Assembly (NCBI GenBank): GCA_963799415.1
Contig: CAWCXI010000035.1
Span: 1 to 64,000 of the forward strand
Direction: 5' to 3'
Origin: JAMXLO01 sp963799415
Lineage (GTDB): Bacteria > Pseudomonadota > Alphaproteobacteria > Acetobacterales > Acetobacteraceae
DNA: 64,000 nt
Shown here: one piece after another, positions 33,612 through 42,839 of the stretch
Position numbering within the stretch: position 1 is the first letter of the stretch
Layout of the letters: each line of letters starts with the position of its first letter
Made by a program: the position numbers and the translations under genes
The notes under the pieces: model-generated
Database searches by the model: none
Seen by the model: only the letters and a program-made list of their open reading frames with translations
What the model was told of the DNA's origin: nothing

Positions 33612-35966
33612 CTATCGCACTGGCTGAAGCCCCGCATCCCCGGCCGACATTTCGACTCGTTCGAGCAGCGTCTCCAGATCACGGATCGAATAGGGCTTGT
33701 TCAGCACGCCCTGCAGTCTGGTCAGTTCGGACTGCTCCGACACATTCAGTTCGGCGTACCCGGTGGCCAGGATAATCGGCCCGACAAATCCCCGTTCCCG
33801 CATTTCGGCGGCGGCCTGTAGCCCTGTCATTCCAGGCATCGCATGGTCCAGCATTACAATCGCGGGCTTTGTCACAAGCGCGGCCAGCGCCTCCGGACCA
33901 TTCGTCGCCGTGGTCACAACGCAGCCGAGCTGGCGCAGCATCTCGGCGCTGACCTGCAGCACGTCCGGATCGTCGTCCGCCACCAGCACCTTCAACCCCA
34001 ACCGCGCGCGTCGCTGGTCCATCTGAGGACGCCTTGGCCTCGGCATCTCTGCTGCGCGAGGGAGCAGCATGGTAACCGAGGTGCCGCCACCTGGTGACGT
34101 CATCAGCCGCACGGTGCCGCCGGATTCGTGCGCCATGCCGTACACTTGGCTCAGTCCCAGCCCACTTCCCGATGGGTGCTTCGTGGTGAAGAACGGCTCG
34201 AACGCACGCCGCGCCACCTCGTCCGTCATGCCCACGCCGGTGTCGGTCACGATGATCGCCACATAGTCGCCGGCCGCGCAGTCGTCCGTCACAGTATCCA
34301 GGATCGGTTGGTTCAAGGTGGTGATGGCCAGCACGCCGCCGTCAGGCATCGCATCCCGTGCGTTCAGGGCAAGATTGAGGATTGCCGCCTCCACCTGGCT
34401 CGGCTCAACCATCGCGGGCCACAGATCATCGTCCAACCAGGTGTCAATACGAATGCGCTGACCATGCGTGCAGGTGCGCAGGAGCGGCACCAGGTCGGAC
34501 ACCAGCTTGTTCACATCCGACGCCTCGACCGCCAGCCGCTGTCGCCGTGAGAAGGCCAGCAACCGTCCGGTCAGTTGCGAACCTCGATACACCGCACCTG
34601 TGGCGCGCTCTATCCATGTGTGCTTACGCTTTTCCTCCGACAACACCGTCTTTGACAGCAAATCAAGACTGCCCTGTATCGTCGCCAGCAGATTGTTGAA
34701 GTCATGCGCGATGCCTCCGGCGAGCTGACCGACCGCCTGCAGCTTCTGCGACTGCACCAGCGCCGCCTCGGTATTCTGTCGCTCGGCGATCTCCACCTGA
34801 AGGCGATTGTTGGTGACCAGCAGTTCCTGCGTGCGTTCGGCGACGCGCGCCTCGAGGGCATCGGCGTGCTCGCGCAGATCCTTGTCGCGCCGTGCAAGTG
34901 CGGCGGCCATGTCGTTATAGGCCTCGGCGATCTGGCCGAATTCCGAACGCTTATCCTCGCCGTGTACCGGCGAGTTCAGATCGCCTTCTTGCCAGCGGCG
35001 CGCGGCGGCCAGCAGCGCCTGCGTCGGCCGACCAATGAAGCGCCGCGCAACGAACAGTGTCAGCAGGAATGCACCGATGAATACGCCAGCAAACCACAGG
35101 CCAGCATGCAGGCTTGTGCGATTGATGTCAGCCATCATCGCAGCCTCGTCGAACCCGATTGCGACCATCAAGCCGTTGGAAGATTGCGCAGGAGGGATAA
35201 AGCCGACGACGCGGTAAGCACCATCGATGCTCGTCAGACGCGCAATGCCGGCTTGCGGCGACGACACCAGCGCCAAAGCCGCCGGCGGAAATCGCTTGCC
35301 CACAAACTCCGCGTGTTGCGGGCTGCGGGCGAGGATGACGCCGTTGCGGTCGGCGACCGTCAGCACGCTTCCGGCCAGGAATGGCGATCCGGTCTGCCTG
35401 AGTCGCGACAAATGCTCTGACAAATTCTGGAGATCAAGTCCGGCCACCAATACGCCGCTGTCATCCGGATGCACCGCTGCGAGCGGCATGGCGAATGGCA
35501 AAAAGCCGGCGCCGATACCGGGCGCAGCAGCAAACCGACCCGCGGCGAAGCTCTTGGCAGCGATCGCATCGCGGATCCACTGTGGCTGGTCGCTGGTCGT
35601 TGGCTGTAGATCACGATCGGAGGTGCAGAATATCCTGCCGTCCGCACCAAGTAGCGCTACGAACCTGTATATCGGCAGGCTTTTCTGGGTCGCACGCAGG
35701 CGGTCGCTGCACGTCGCCGCGACATGGCGCACCTCGTCAAACTGCGCAACAGCGCTCAGCAATGTTCGTGCGCCTTCGGCGATGCTGTCGATGTCGCCGT
35801 TCAGCAGTTGCGCCTGCTGAAGGGACAAATCGCCAAGCTGTGCCCGACGCTCCGTCCAGTGGCTGTATTCGACATAGATGCCAAGCAGGATGATGGGCAA
35901 CAGGCAGGTCAGCACAATGAGCAGCAGTCGCGTCGACAGCCGAACATTGCGACGAAATGCCCGCAT
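33612..35966 (-). CDS. Membrane hybrid sensor histidine kinase
   Basis: A 784-residue sensor. One membrane helix (about 13-32) precedes a periplasmic Cache-like domain (35-280), and a second follows (288-308). Then come HAMP, a coiled coil and the kinase core: H-box GGIAHDFNNLLATI with H421, N-box LNLALNARDAM (N535), G1 DTGVGM, G2 GSGLGLSQVYG. A receiver domain with D707 in VMLDHAMPGM closes the protein. The H-box is of the type found in cytokinin-receptor-like and NtrB-like kinases. The ligand and final regulator are unknown. Confidence 0.92.
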   Translation of the reverse strand: MRAFRRNVRLSTRLLLIVLTCLLPIILLGIYVEYSHWTERRAQLGDLSLQQAQLLNGDIDSIAEGARTLLSAVAQFDEVRHVAATCSDRLRATQKSLPIYRFVALLGADGRIFCTSDRDLQPTTSDQPQWIRDAIAAKSFAAGRFAAAPGIGAGFLPFAMPLAAVHPDDSGVLVAGLDLQNLSEHLSRLRQTGSPFLAGSVLTVADRNGVILARSPQHAEFVGKRFPPAALALVSSPQAGIARLTSIDGAYRVVGFIPPAQSSNGLMVAIGFDEAAMMADINRTSLHAGLWFAGVFIGAFLLTLFVARRFIGRPTQALLAAARRWQEGDLNSPVHGEDKRSEFGQIAEAYNDMAAALARRDKDLREHADALEARVAERTQELLVTNNRLQVEIAERQNTEAALVQSQKLQAVGQLAGGIAHDFNNLLATIQGSLDLLSKTVLSEEKRKHTWIERATGAVYRGSQLTGRLLAFSRRQRLAVEASDVNKLVSDLVPLLRTCTHGQRIRIDTWLDDDLWPAMVEPSQVEAAILNLALNARDAMPDGGVLAITTLNQPILDTVTDDCAAGDYVAIIVTDTGVGMTDEVARRAFEPFFTTKHPSGSGLGLSQVYGMAHESGGTVRLMTSPGGGTSVTMLLPRAAEMPRPRRPQMDQRRARLGLKVLVADDDPDVLQVSAEMLRQLGCVVTTATNGPEALAALVTKPAIVMLDHAMPGMTGLQAAAEMRERGFVGPIILATGYAELNVSEQSELTRLQGVLNKPYSIRDLETLLERVEMSAGDAGLQPVR

Positions 35967-35999
35967 GTCAGATGCCGCCCGTGACGGACCGATGCGCGG

Positions 36000-36137
36000 T
36001 CAGCGCCTCACCTCATGGTTGCTTAACCCGCCGAGCCCCGAGGCAATCACCGGACCAGCCGTGGCGGATGCACCGGCGGTGGCGGTCGCCGGTGCTGTGG
36101 CTACAATCAGGCTGGCCGCCGTGGCATGAAGCGCCAT
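36000..36137 (-). CDS. Possible small Ala-rich ORF upstream of the hybrid kinase
   Basis: A 45-codon frame with ATG at 36135-36137, preceded by a G-rich stretch (GGGGGCGGG) that could bind ribosomes. It ends 33 bases before the kinase start on the same strand. The product is Ala/Thr/Gly-rich with a hydrophobic stretch (AASLIVATAPA) resembling a weak signal sequence. No homologue is recognised. High GC makes such frames common by chance, so this is a weak call. The rest of 35967-36205 shows no gene. Confidence 0.25.
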   Translation of the reverse strand: MALHATAASLIVATAPATATAGASATAGPVIASGLGGLSNHEVRR

Positions 36138-36205
36138 TGTTGTTCCCGCCCCCTGGTGTCCCGTCACGATAGAACCAGGCGCATCATTGCGGAAGGTTCC
36201 TGGCG

Positions 36206-36904
36206 TCAGACCTCAAGCCACTCGCGGCGGATGTCGGCTCGCGAGTCGATATCTTCGGGTGTACCCTCGAATACGATGCGACCGTGACCCATGACGTAAA
36301 GCCGGCGTGAAATACGCATTGCTATCGACAATTTTTGCTCAACCAGCAGGATCGACACACCACGGCGGGCGATCTCCTCAAGCAGTCGCCCAACCTGCTC
36401 CACCAGCATCGGTGCCAAACCCTCCGTCGGTTCATCGATCAGGATCAGATCCGGGTCACCCATCAGCGTGCGGCACATCGTCAGCATCTGTTGCTCGCCG
36501 CCCGAAAGCACGCCGGCTGCGTTGTTCTGGCGTTCGGCGAGATTGGGGAACAGGCCGAAGATGTCGTCGAAATTCCAGCGACCGAATTTGCCGGCCCGCT
36601 TCAGGCCGAGCAGGAGGTTCTGCCGCACCGTGAGCGTGGGGAAGACCTGGCGATCCTCGGGCACATAGCCGATGCCGGCGTTGGCGATCACATTGGCACG
36701 CAGGCCGGCCATGTTGCGACCGCGGAAACGCACCGAGCCCACCGGCTCGACCAGGCCGATGATCGCCTTGCAGGTAGTGGATCGGCCGACACCGTTCCTT
36801 CCCAGCAGCGAGACGATTTCGCCTTCGCCGACCGACAGATCAACGCCTTGGAGGATGTGGCTCTTGCCGTAGAAGGCGTGCAGGTCGCGGACCTCGAGAA
36901 TCAC
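36206..36904 (-). CDS. livF: Branched-chain-amino-acid-type ABC transporter ATPase LivF
   Basis: A 232-residue ATPase of the HAAT importer family. ABC signature VLSGGEQQML, Walker B DLILIDEP and the His switch region are normal. Walker A reads GRNGVGRST, with Arg in place of the near-invariant Lys (consensus GxxxxGKS/T). I recall relatives with the same change, so it may mark a subfamily rather than a defect. livG lies upstream with a four-base overlap. The true substrate of the transporter is not known. Confidence 0.9.
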   Translation of the reverse strand: MILEVRDLHAFYGKSHILQGVDLSVGEGEIVSLLGRNGVGRSTTCKAIIGLVEPVGSVRFRGRNMAGLRANVIANAGIGYVPEDRQVFPTLTVRQNLLLGLKRAGKFGRWNFDDIFGLFPNLAERQNNAAGVLSGGEQQMLTMCRTLMGDPDLILIDEPTEGLAPMLVEQVGRLLEEIARRGVSILLVEQKLSIAMRISRRLYVMGHGRIVFEGTPEDIDSRADIRREWLEV

Positions 36905-37653
36905 GCCGCCATCGCACCAAGATACGCCTCCTGCACGGCACGGTTGGAGCGGATCTCCGCCGGAGGGCCGGACGCGATCACCTTGCCATAGACCAGCACC
37001 GTGATGGTGTCGGCGAGGTCGAATACCACGCGCATGTCATGCTCCACCATCACCAGAGTCTTGCCATGCGTCACACGCCGGATGAGCGCGACGGCGTACT
37101 CTGTCTCGCTGTGGCTCATTCCTGCCGTGGGTTCGTCGAGCAGGATCATGCTGGCGCCGCCGGCGATGGTCATGCCGATCTCCAGCGCACGCTGCTCTGC
37201 GTATGACAGCAGCCCGGCCGGCAGTTCACGCCGTTCGGCGAGGTTCAGCTCCTCGAGCAGACGTTCGGTTTCCTGGTTCAGCGCCCGCTGACGACCGAGC
37301 GGGTGCCAGAACGAATAGCGATAGCCGCGGTTCCAGAGCAGGCCGCAACGGATGTTCTCGTAGACGCTGAGCCGATGAAAGATCGAGGTGATCTGGAAGC
37401 TGCGGGACAGGCCCAGCCGATTGATGCGATGCGGCGGCAGACCGTCGAGCCGCGTCTCGTCCAGTCGGATTTCGCCCGATGTTATTGGAAATCGGCCGCT
37501 GATCAGGTTGAACAGCGTCGTCTTGCCTGCGCCGTTTGGACCGATCAGCGCATGGCGCTCCCCGGCGGCGACTTTCATGCTGACACCGCGGATGATCTCG
37601 GTGGGGCCGAAATTCTTGGTCACGTCAACCAGTTCGAGCGACGGCGTACTCAT
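36901..37653 (-). CDS. livG: Branched-chain-amino-acid-type ABC transporter ATPase LivG
   Basis: A 250-residue ATPase partner of LivF. Walker A is normal (GPNGAGKTT near residue 39) and Walker B is MILLDEP. The signature loop reads LSYAEQR rather than LSxGQQR. The extra helical insertion NRGYRYSFWHPLGRQRA is typical of LivG. The start at 37651-37653 overlaps the livM stop and is preferred over an upstream in-frame start that would lie inside livM. Confidence 0.92.
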   Translation of the reverse strand: MSTPSLELVDVTKNFGPTEIIRGVSMKVAAGERHALIGPNGAGKTTLFNLISGRFPITSGEIRLDETRLDGLPPHRINRLGLSRSFQITSIFHRLSVYENIRCGLLWNRGYRYSFWHPLGRQRALNQETERLLEELNLAERRELPAGLLSYAEQRALEIGMTIAGGASMILLDEPTAGMSHSETEYAVALIRRVTHGKTLVMVEHDMRVVFDLADTITVLVYGKVIASGPPAEIRSNRAVQEAYLGAMAA

Positions 37654-38957
37654 CTGGATCGCGCCACGTCGATGAGGCCACTCCAGACGCTTCTGAAGTG
37701 CCGCGACTCGATGGTGAGCCACAATCCGCCGGCCAGCAGACAGAGCAGCGAAACGAGCCATGGCACCGCGCTGTCGCTGTCGATGTTCGCGCCGAACAGC
37801 GCGAGATGCTTGCCCTCCGCCCTACCGATCGTCAGGAACGACAGCAGCTCCACCATACCCACGAAGCCAAACAACACGACCAATCCCGGCACAAGGATCC
37901 GCAGGTAGGGCAGCGCGAGCCGATGCAGCAGTCCGGAGCGCGCGATCGGCGCGTGCTCCAGAACGATGCCGGTTAGGCCAGTTGGCGCAAAGGTCACCAT
38001 GGCGATGAACAGCACACCGACGTAGATCAGCCAGGAGTTCGACATCAGACTGACGCCGCTCTGCAACAGCGTGATCAGGACAGCACCAAGGACAGGGCCG
38101 AAGAACGTGGTCGCGCCGCCGATATACGCCATGAGCAGTGCATTCGCCGCCAGGGGCGCCGCGACTGCGTCGAAGGTGACGATCTCGTAGGTGATCGCGA
38201 ACAGCCCACCCGCGACGCCGGAATAGAATCCGGACAGTGCGAACTGCAGAAAGCGGACGAAGCGAGGGTCGTATCCGACGAACTGGGCGCGCTCGTGGTT
38301 GTCACGGCAGGCATTCGCCATGCGTCCAAGCGGGGTCATGGTGTGGAAGTACATGCCAATTGCCGAGATCATCATCCAGGCCACGATCAGGTAGTAGACC
38401 TGGATCGCCTGTCCGTAGGTCAGGCCGAACAGACTGATGCCTATCTCGCGATCAGTGTGCACGCCGCCTTCGCCCCCGAAGAAATGATGGAACATCGTCG
38501 CCGCCGTGGTGACGAGTTGAACGATGCCCAGGGTTATCATCGCGAAGGCTGTGGAACGCTGCTTGGTCGCCACATAGCCGAACACGACGGCGAAGCCGAA
38601 GCCGCTGAGGCCCGACAGCAGTGGCATCAGTTCCATCGGCACCGGCAGTTCGCCCGCGCCGGCGGCGTTGAGGAAATGTACCGTCGCATAGCCGGCAAGT
38701 CCAAACAGCACCGAATGACAGAACGACAGCAGACCGGCTTGGCCCATCAGCATGTTGAACGACAGAGCGAAGATGATCATCATGCCCATCTGGCTGAGCA
38801 TAGAGACCATGAAGCCAGAGTGACGCCCATGCTGCCAGTCGTAGAACAACCAGGGCAGCACTATGGAAATCAGCAGCGCGGCAATCCACGGCCAGAGCTG
38901 TACGGCCAGAGCGATGGGACGGCGCGACGGCAGCGCCCGAACGGCGGCGTCGCTCAT
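37650..38957 (-). CDS. livM: ABC transporter permease LivM
   Basis: A 435-residue integral membrane permease of the LivM type, with about 10-11 hydrophobic segments. Family landmarks are MLMGQAGLLSFCHSVLFGLAGY near residue 68, TPLGRMANACRDNHERAQFVGYD near 207, and YIGGATTFFGPVLGA near 277. A C-terminal extension of about 100 residues with two further hydrophobic segments goes beyond the usual 320-350 residues. Four-base overlaps join it to livH upstream and livG downstream. Confidence 0.9.
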   Translation of the reverse strand: MSDAAVRALPSRRPIALAVQLWPWIAALLISIVLPWLFYDWQHGRHSGFMVSMLSQMGMMIIFALSFNMLMGQAGLLSFCHSVLFGLAGYATVHFLNAAGAGELPVPMELMPLLSGLSGFGFAVVFGYVATKQRSTAFAMITLGIVQLVTTAATMFHHFFGGEGGVHTDREIGISLFGLTYGQAIQVYYLIVAWMMISAIGMYFHTMTPLGRMANACRDNHERAQFVGYDPRFVRFLQFALSGFYSGVAGGLFAITYEIVTFDAVAAPLAANALLMAYIGGATTFFGPVLGAVLITLLQSGVSLMSNSWLIYVGVLFIAMVTFAPTGLTGIVLEHAPIARSGLLHRLALPYLRILVPGLVVLFGFVGMVELLSFLTIGRAEGKHLALFGANIDSDSAVPWLVSLLCLLAGGLWLTIESRHFRSVWSGLIDVARSR

Positions 38958-39901
38958 GTCTCCCGCGTGCCCATCAGCCCGCGCGGGCGGAACAGCAGGA
39001 TCAGGATCAGCAGCGCGTACGGCACCAGCGGACCGATGCGCGAGACGGGAATGGTGAGGATTTCGCCCAGCAGATCATTCGCGTGGAGGGTTACGCCGAA
39101 CGGGCTTACCAGGTCGGCGAATGACCAGTCGGCGACGACCGAGAATGTCTGTACCATTCCCATCAGGATCGAGGCGATGAAGCAGCCGGCGAGCGATCCG
39201 AGGCCCCCGAAGATCACCACGACGAACACGATCGGCCCCATCGCGTCCGCCATGCCCGACTCGGTTGTGAAGTAGTTTCCGGCAATCACTCCAGCCAGAC
39301 CGGCCAGAAGCGAGCCACCAGCGAATACCAGGGTGAAGACCCGGGGGACGTCGTGGCCGAGCGCACTGACCATGCTTGGATGGGTCAGCGCCGCCTGGAT
39401 GATCAGGCCAATACGGGTCTTCTTCAGCAGCAGCCAGGTGGTGAACAGCATGCCACCCGAGATCAGCAGCATGAAGCCGCGATAAGCCGGGAAGTTCTCG
39501 CCGTAGACCGAGAAGAGCGGAAAGTCGAGCGACGCCGGAACGCGGTATGGCATTGGCAGCATGCCCCACGCCATCTGCACCGCGCGGCCGATGATGAACA
39601 CCAGGCCGAAGGTGAACAGCAACTCGGCGATGTGGCCGTTGTGATGCACACGCCGGAGCCCCCACACCTCGATCGCCGCACCAATTGCGCCGCACAACAA
39701 GGGTGCGATCAGCAGTGCGGGCCAGAAGCCGACCCACCGGCTGATCTGGTAGGCGAAATAGGCGCCGAGCATGTAGATGCTGGCGTGAGCGAAGTTCAGC
39801 ACCCCCATCATGCTGAGGATCAGTGTCAGCCCGCTCGCCAACATGAACAGCAACATGCCGTAAACGAGGCCATCGAGCAGCGAAATCAGGCCGACCTGCA
39901 T
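38954..39901 (-). CDS. livH: ABC transporter permease LivH
   Basis: A 315-residue permease of the LivH type, with about eight hydrophobic segments. GVLNFAHASIYMLGAY near residue 33 and GLGSLAGCFIASILMGMVQTF near 240 are the usual family signatures. It forms the membrane pore with LivM. It follows the substrate-binding protein gene by about 28 bases on the same strand. Confidence 0.92.
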   Translation of the reverse strand: MQVGLISLLDGLVYGMLLFMLASGLTLILSMMGVLNFAHASIYMLGAYFAYQISRWVGFWPALLIAPLLCGAIGAAIEVWGLRRVHHNGHIAELLFTFGLVFIIGRAVQMAWGMLPMPYRVPASLDFPLFSVYGENFPAYRGFMLLISGGMLFTTWLLLKKTRIGLIIQAALTHPSMVSALGHDVPRVFTLVFAGGSLLAGLAGVIAGNYFTTESGMADAMGPIVFVVVIFGGLGSLAGCFIASILMGMVQTFSVVADWSFADLVSPFGVTLHANDLLGEILTIPVSRIGPLVPYALLILILLFRPRGLMGTRET

Positions 39902-39929
39902 GGTGACCTCGCCCGGCGGTGCATGGCGG

Positions 39930-41180
39930 CTACGACGATGGCCGCTTCATCTTGCAGGTGGTCGGCAGCGTCTCGTCCGCAACTGTCGTCTTGAATTCGG
40001 TCTTCCAGCCCAGTCCCGTCTTCTCCACGTCGTATTTCACGCCTTTGGTGAACATCGCCTCATAGTAGGGCTCGAGAAGCTGGTGATCATCCTTGCGCAT
40101 GATGTTCACGGCACCGAACAGGTCCTTTTGCTCCATGCCCTCCAGGGCCTGCGCCACCTTCACCGTGTCGGTGGACCCGGCCTGGTTGATGGCCCGCACC
40201 ATCATTTCGAACTGTGTCAGGTTTGGCACGTCGATGAACGCGAAATCATGCGTCGCGCGCCACTTCTTGAAAAACTCCTCGGCTTCCGCGTTATGCTCTT
40301 CCACCGGAATATTCTCGTGGTCCTCCATGACGGATGTGAGCCGTCCATCGCCATAGCTGCCGATCGCCGTTGCCGCACCGATCACCTGCGCGAGATAGGC
40401 GTCGTAGCGAATATTGAGCCCTGCATCGACGCCGGCCTTGATCAGCAGGTTAAGGTCCGGACCATAGTTTCCAGTCACCAACGACTGCGCGCCGGACGCC
40501 TTGATTTTCGTGATGTAGGGAGCGAAGTCCTTGATCTGCATCAGAGGGATGAACTCGTCGGCGACGATCTTGATGTCCGGCCGATATTCCGCGAGGTAGC
40601 GCTTGGTATCGTGCTCGATCGACTGGCCGAACAGGTAGTCTTGGTTGAGCATATAGACGGACGTTACCGTCTTCGGCAGCGACTTGATCCGCGCCACCGC
40701 CCGCATTGCCACGTTGCCAATGAAGCGGAAGTGCCAGAAGCTGCACTGCTCATTGGTGAGCTCGGTGGCAAGCGCCCCGCAGTTCAGCAACAGAACCCGG
40801 TTGTCGGGATTGCGTTCGTTGTGCTTGTTCACTGCGTCAATCAGTGCTGATCCGACATTGGAGCCGACACACGACATGACGAAGGGAATGTTCTGGTCAG
40901 TGACGTTCTTCAGTGCGATCAGCGCCTCTGATGGCTGAAGCTTGTCGTCGAATGTCACCAGCTCGAACTTCTTGCCGAGCGCTCCGCCCTTGCCGTTGAT
41001 GTAGTCCAGGATGAACTGAAACATCTTGAGGCTGGCATCACCGCCGGACGCGAAAGCACCAGAGAAGGGATCGATGTAGCCGATCTTGATGGTGTCATCG
41101 GCGGCGCGTGCCGGCTGCCCCGCGATGTTCAAGCCCAGCAGTGCAAGCAGTATAAACGAAAGCGAACGAGCGCGTCGCAT
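39930..41180 (-). CDS. ABC transporter substrate-binding protein (LivK-like)
   Basis: A 416-residue periplasmic binding protein with a signal peptide (RRARSLSFILLALLG to about residue 27) and a two-lobed type I fold. IKIGYIDPFSGAFASGGD begins the mature part. The ligand may be an amino acid, amide, urea or an aromatic acid. Position in front of livHMGF and next to an acyl-CoA ligase is compatible with an organic acid. The ATG at 41178-41180 follows a strong GGGAGGG site. Confidence 0.88.
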   Translation of the reverse strand: MRRARSLSFILLALLGLNIAGQPARAADDTIKIGYIDPFSGAFASGGDASLKMFQFILDYINGKGGALGKKFELVTFDDKLQPSEALIALKNVTDQNIPFVMSCVGSNVGSALIDAVNKHNERNPDNRVLLLNCGALATELTNEQCSFWHFRFIGNVAMRAVARIKSLPKTVTSVYMLNQDYLFGQSIEHDTKRYLAEYRPDIKIVADEFIPLMQIKDFAPYITKIKASGAQSLVTGNYGPDLNLLIKAGVDAGLNIRYDAYLAQVIGAATAIGSYGDGRLTSVMEDHENIPVEEHNAEAEEFFKKWRATHDFAFIDVPNLTQFEMMVRAINQAGSTDTVKVAQALEGMEQKDLFGAVNIMRKDDHQLLEPYYEAMFTKGVKYDVEKTGLGWKTEFKTTVADETLPTTCKMKRPSS

Positions 41181-41254
41181 TCTTCCCTCCCAGGTCGCCA
41201 TTCCGGCGATTGTGAGTGAGCTTAGGCATCGGGCAGTTAACGAGTCAATTTACG

Positions 41255-42778
41255 TCAGGCGGCGCCGAACTGCTGCCGCAACGTCGGCTTGTGCACTTTG
41301 CCGGTCGCGTTTCGTGGCAAGGCTTCGACGAACCGGATCGACCGTGGATGCTTATAGTGCGCGAGATTTGCCTCGCAATGCAGCATGATTTCCGTTTCGG
41401 TCAGTGCCTGACCTGGTTTGAGGGCGACGATGGCGCGGCCGACCTCGCCCCAGCGTTCGTCCGCCACGCCGATGATCGCAACTTCTGCGATGGCCGAAAG
41501 TTGGTAGAGCACGTCTTCGACTTCCGCCGGATAGACATTTTCACCGCCGGTGATGTACATATCCTTCCAGCGGTCCACGATGTAGTAAAAGCCGTCCTCG
41601 TCGGTCAAAGCGGCGTCGCCGGTGCGTAGCCAGCCATCGGTGAATGCTCCGGCCGTTGCTTCGGGCCGCTTCCAGTAGCCAGGCGTGGCACTGGGTCCTT
41701 TTACCCAGATTTCGCCAATCTGACCGGCTGGCGCATCCGCGCCGTCGGCACCCACCAGGCGCACCGCGAAATGCAGGCAGGATTTGCCGGCCGAGCCGGC
41801 CTTGGGCAACGCGTCGCTCGGCTCCATCATCGTGATGATGCCGCAGGTCTCGGTCATGCCATAAGCCTGGATCAGCGTAAGGCCGCGTTCGCGCCACTGT
41901 TGCAGCAGCGGCAGTGGCACCGGTGCTGCGGCAACATAGGCGAGCAGATGCGGATTGAAGCACGCGTCGGCGAATTGCGGCAGTTGCGCCATGAATTGGA
42001 AATGTGCTGGTGCGCCGATAAAGTGGGTGATGTTCGCGTCGCCGTCGGTGAACAAGCGTAAAGTAAGCGCGGGATCATAGGCGCGCATCACCACCGCTTT
42101 ACCCCCGTAGTGGAACACCGGGTTGGCAAATACGTCGAGGCCGCCTACGTGGAACTGCGGGAGAACGACGAGGGCTGTGCTGTCGGCGGTTATCCGCGCG
42201 GGGCCGGTCAGGTTTATGGTCTGCCAGAACCGCATCCCGTGCGTGATGATCGCGCCTTTGGGATGGCCAGTGGTACCGGACGTATACAGAATTGTCGCGA
42301 CATCGTCGTGCATCAGCGGTTCCGACGTCACATCCTCGGAAGCCTCCGCGATCAGCCGCTCATAGGCGTTGTCCGCCGGATCGCGACCGCACAGGTGTCG
42401 CACGCCGCAAGCGGCGGAGAGTTCCAGCGCCGTGTCGCCGAATTCGACATCGTAGAACATCACAACCGGCTCGCAGTCACTGACGATGAAGCGCAGCTCG
42501 GACAAGGTCAGCCGCCAGTTCATCGGCGCAAATATCGCGCCAATGCGCGCGCAGGCGAACTGCAACTCGAACAGGTCGGACGAATTATGTGCAAGAACCG
42601 CTACACGGTCGCCCCGCGCGACACCGAACCGGGCACGCAGGCCGGCAGCCAGGCGGCCTACGCGTCGATCGAATTCGGCGTAGGTAAAGCTTCGGCCGGT
42701 GGCGAGGTCCTCCATGGCGACACAGTCGCCACGCGTCGACGCGTAATGCGCAATCCAGTCATATGTCGGAATCGCCAT
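41255..42778 (-). CDS. Acyl-CoA/aryl-CoA ligase (AMP-binding)
   Basis: A 507-residue adenylate-forming ligase that activates a carboxylic acid with ATP and CoA. The P-loop-like YTSGTTGHPKGA is at about residue 160. QAYGMTETCG, the GYWKRPEAT region, GWLRTGDAA and the C-terminal catalytic Lys in PRNATGKVHK are all present. The specificity is not readable. The start at 42776-42778 is a family-like MAIPTYDWIAHYA. It lies just upstream of the liv operon on the same strand. Confidence 0.9.
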   Translation of the reverse strand: MAIPTYDWIAHYASTRGDCVAMEDLATGRSFTYAEFDRRVGRLAAGLRARFGVARGDRVAVLAHNSSDLFELQFACARIGAIFAPMNWRLTLSELRFIVSDCEPVVMFYDVEFGDTALELSAACGVRHLCGRDPADNAYERLIAEASEDVTSEPLMHDDVATILYTSGTTGHPKGAIITHGMRFWQTINLTGPARITADSTALVVLPQFHVGGLDVFANPVFHYGGKAVVMRAYDPALTLRLFTDGDANITHFIGAPAHFQFMAQLPQFADACFNPHLLAYVAAAPVPLPLLQQWRERGLTLIQAYGMTETCGIITMMEPSDALPKAGSAGKSCLHFAVRLVGADGADAPAGQIGEIWVKGPSATPGYWKRPEATAGAFTDGWLRTGDAALTDEDGFYYIVDRWKDMYITGGENVYPAEVEDVLYQLSAIAEVAIIGVADERWGEVGRAIVALKPGQALTETEIMLHCEANLAHYKHPRSIRFVEALPRNATGKVHKPTLRQQFGAA

Positions 42779-42839
42779 CGCCGCCCCCCTGACGCCGCCG
42801 GTCTCTGCCGGCCGTAAGTGCGGCATCATAACAAGACCG

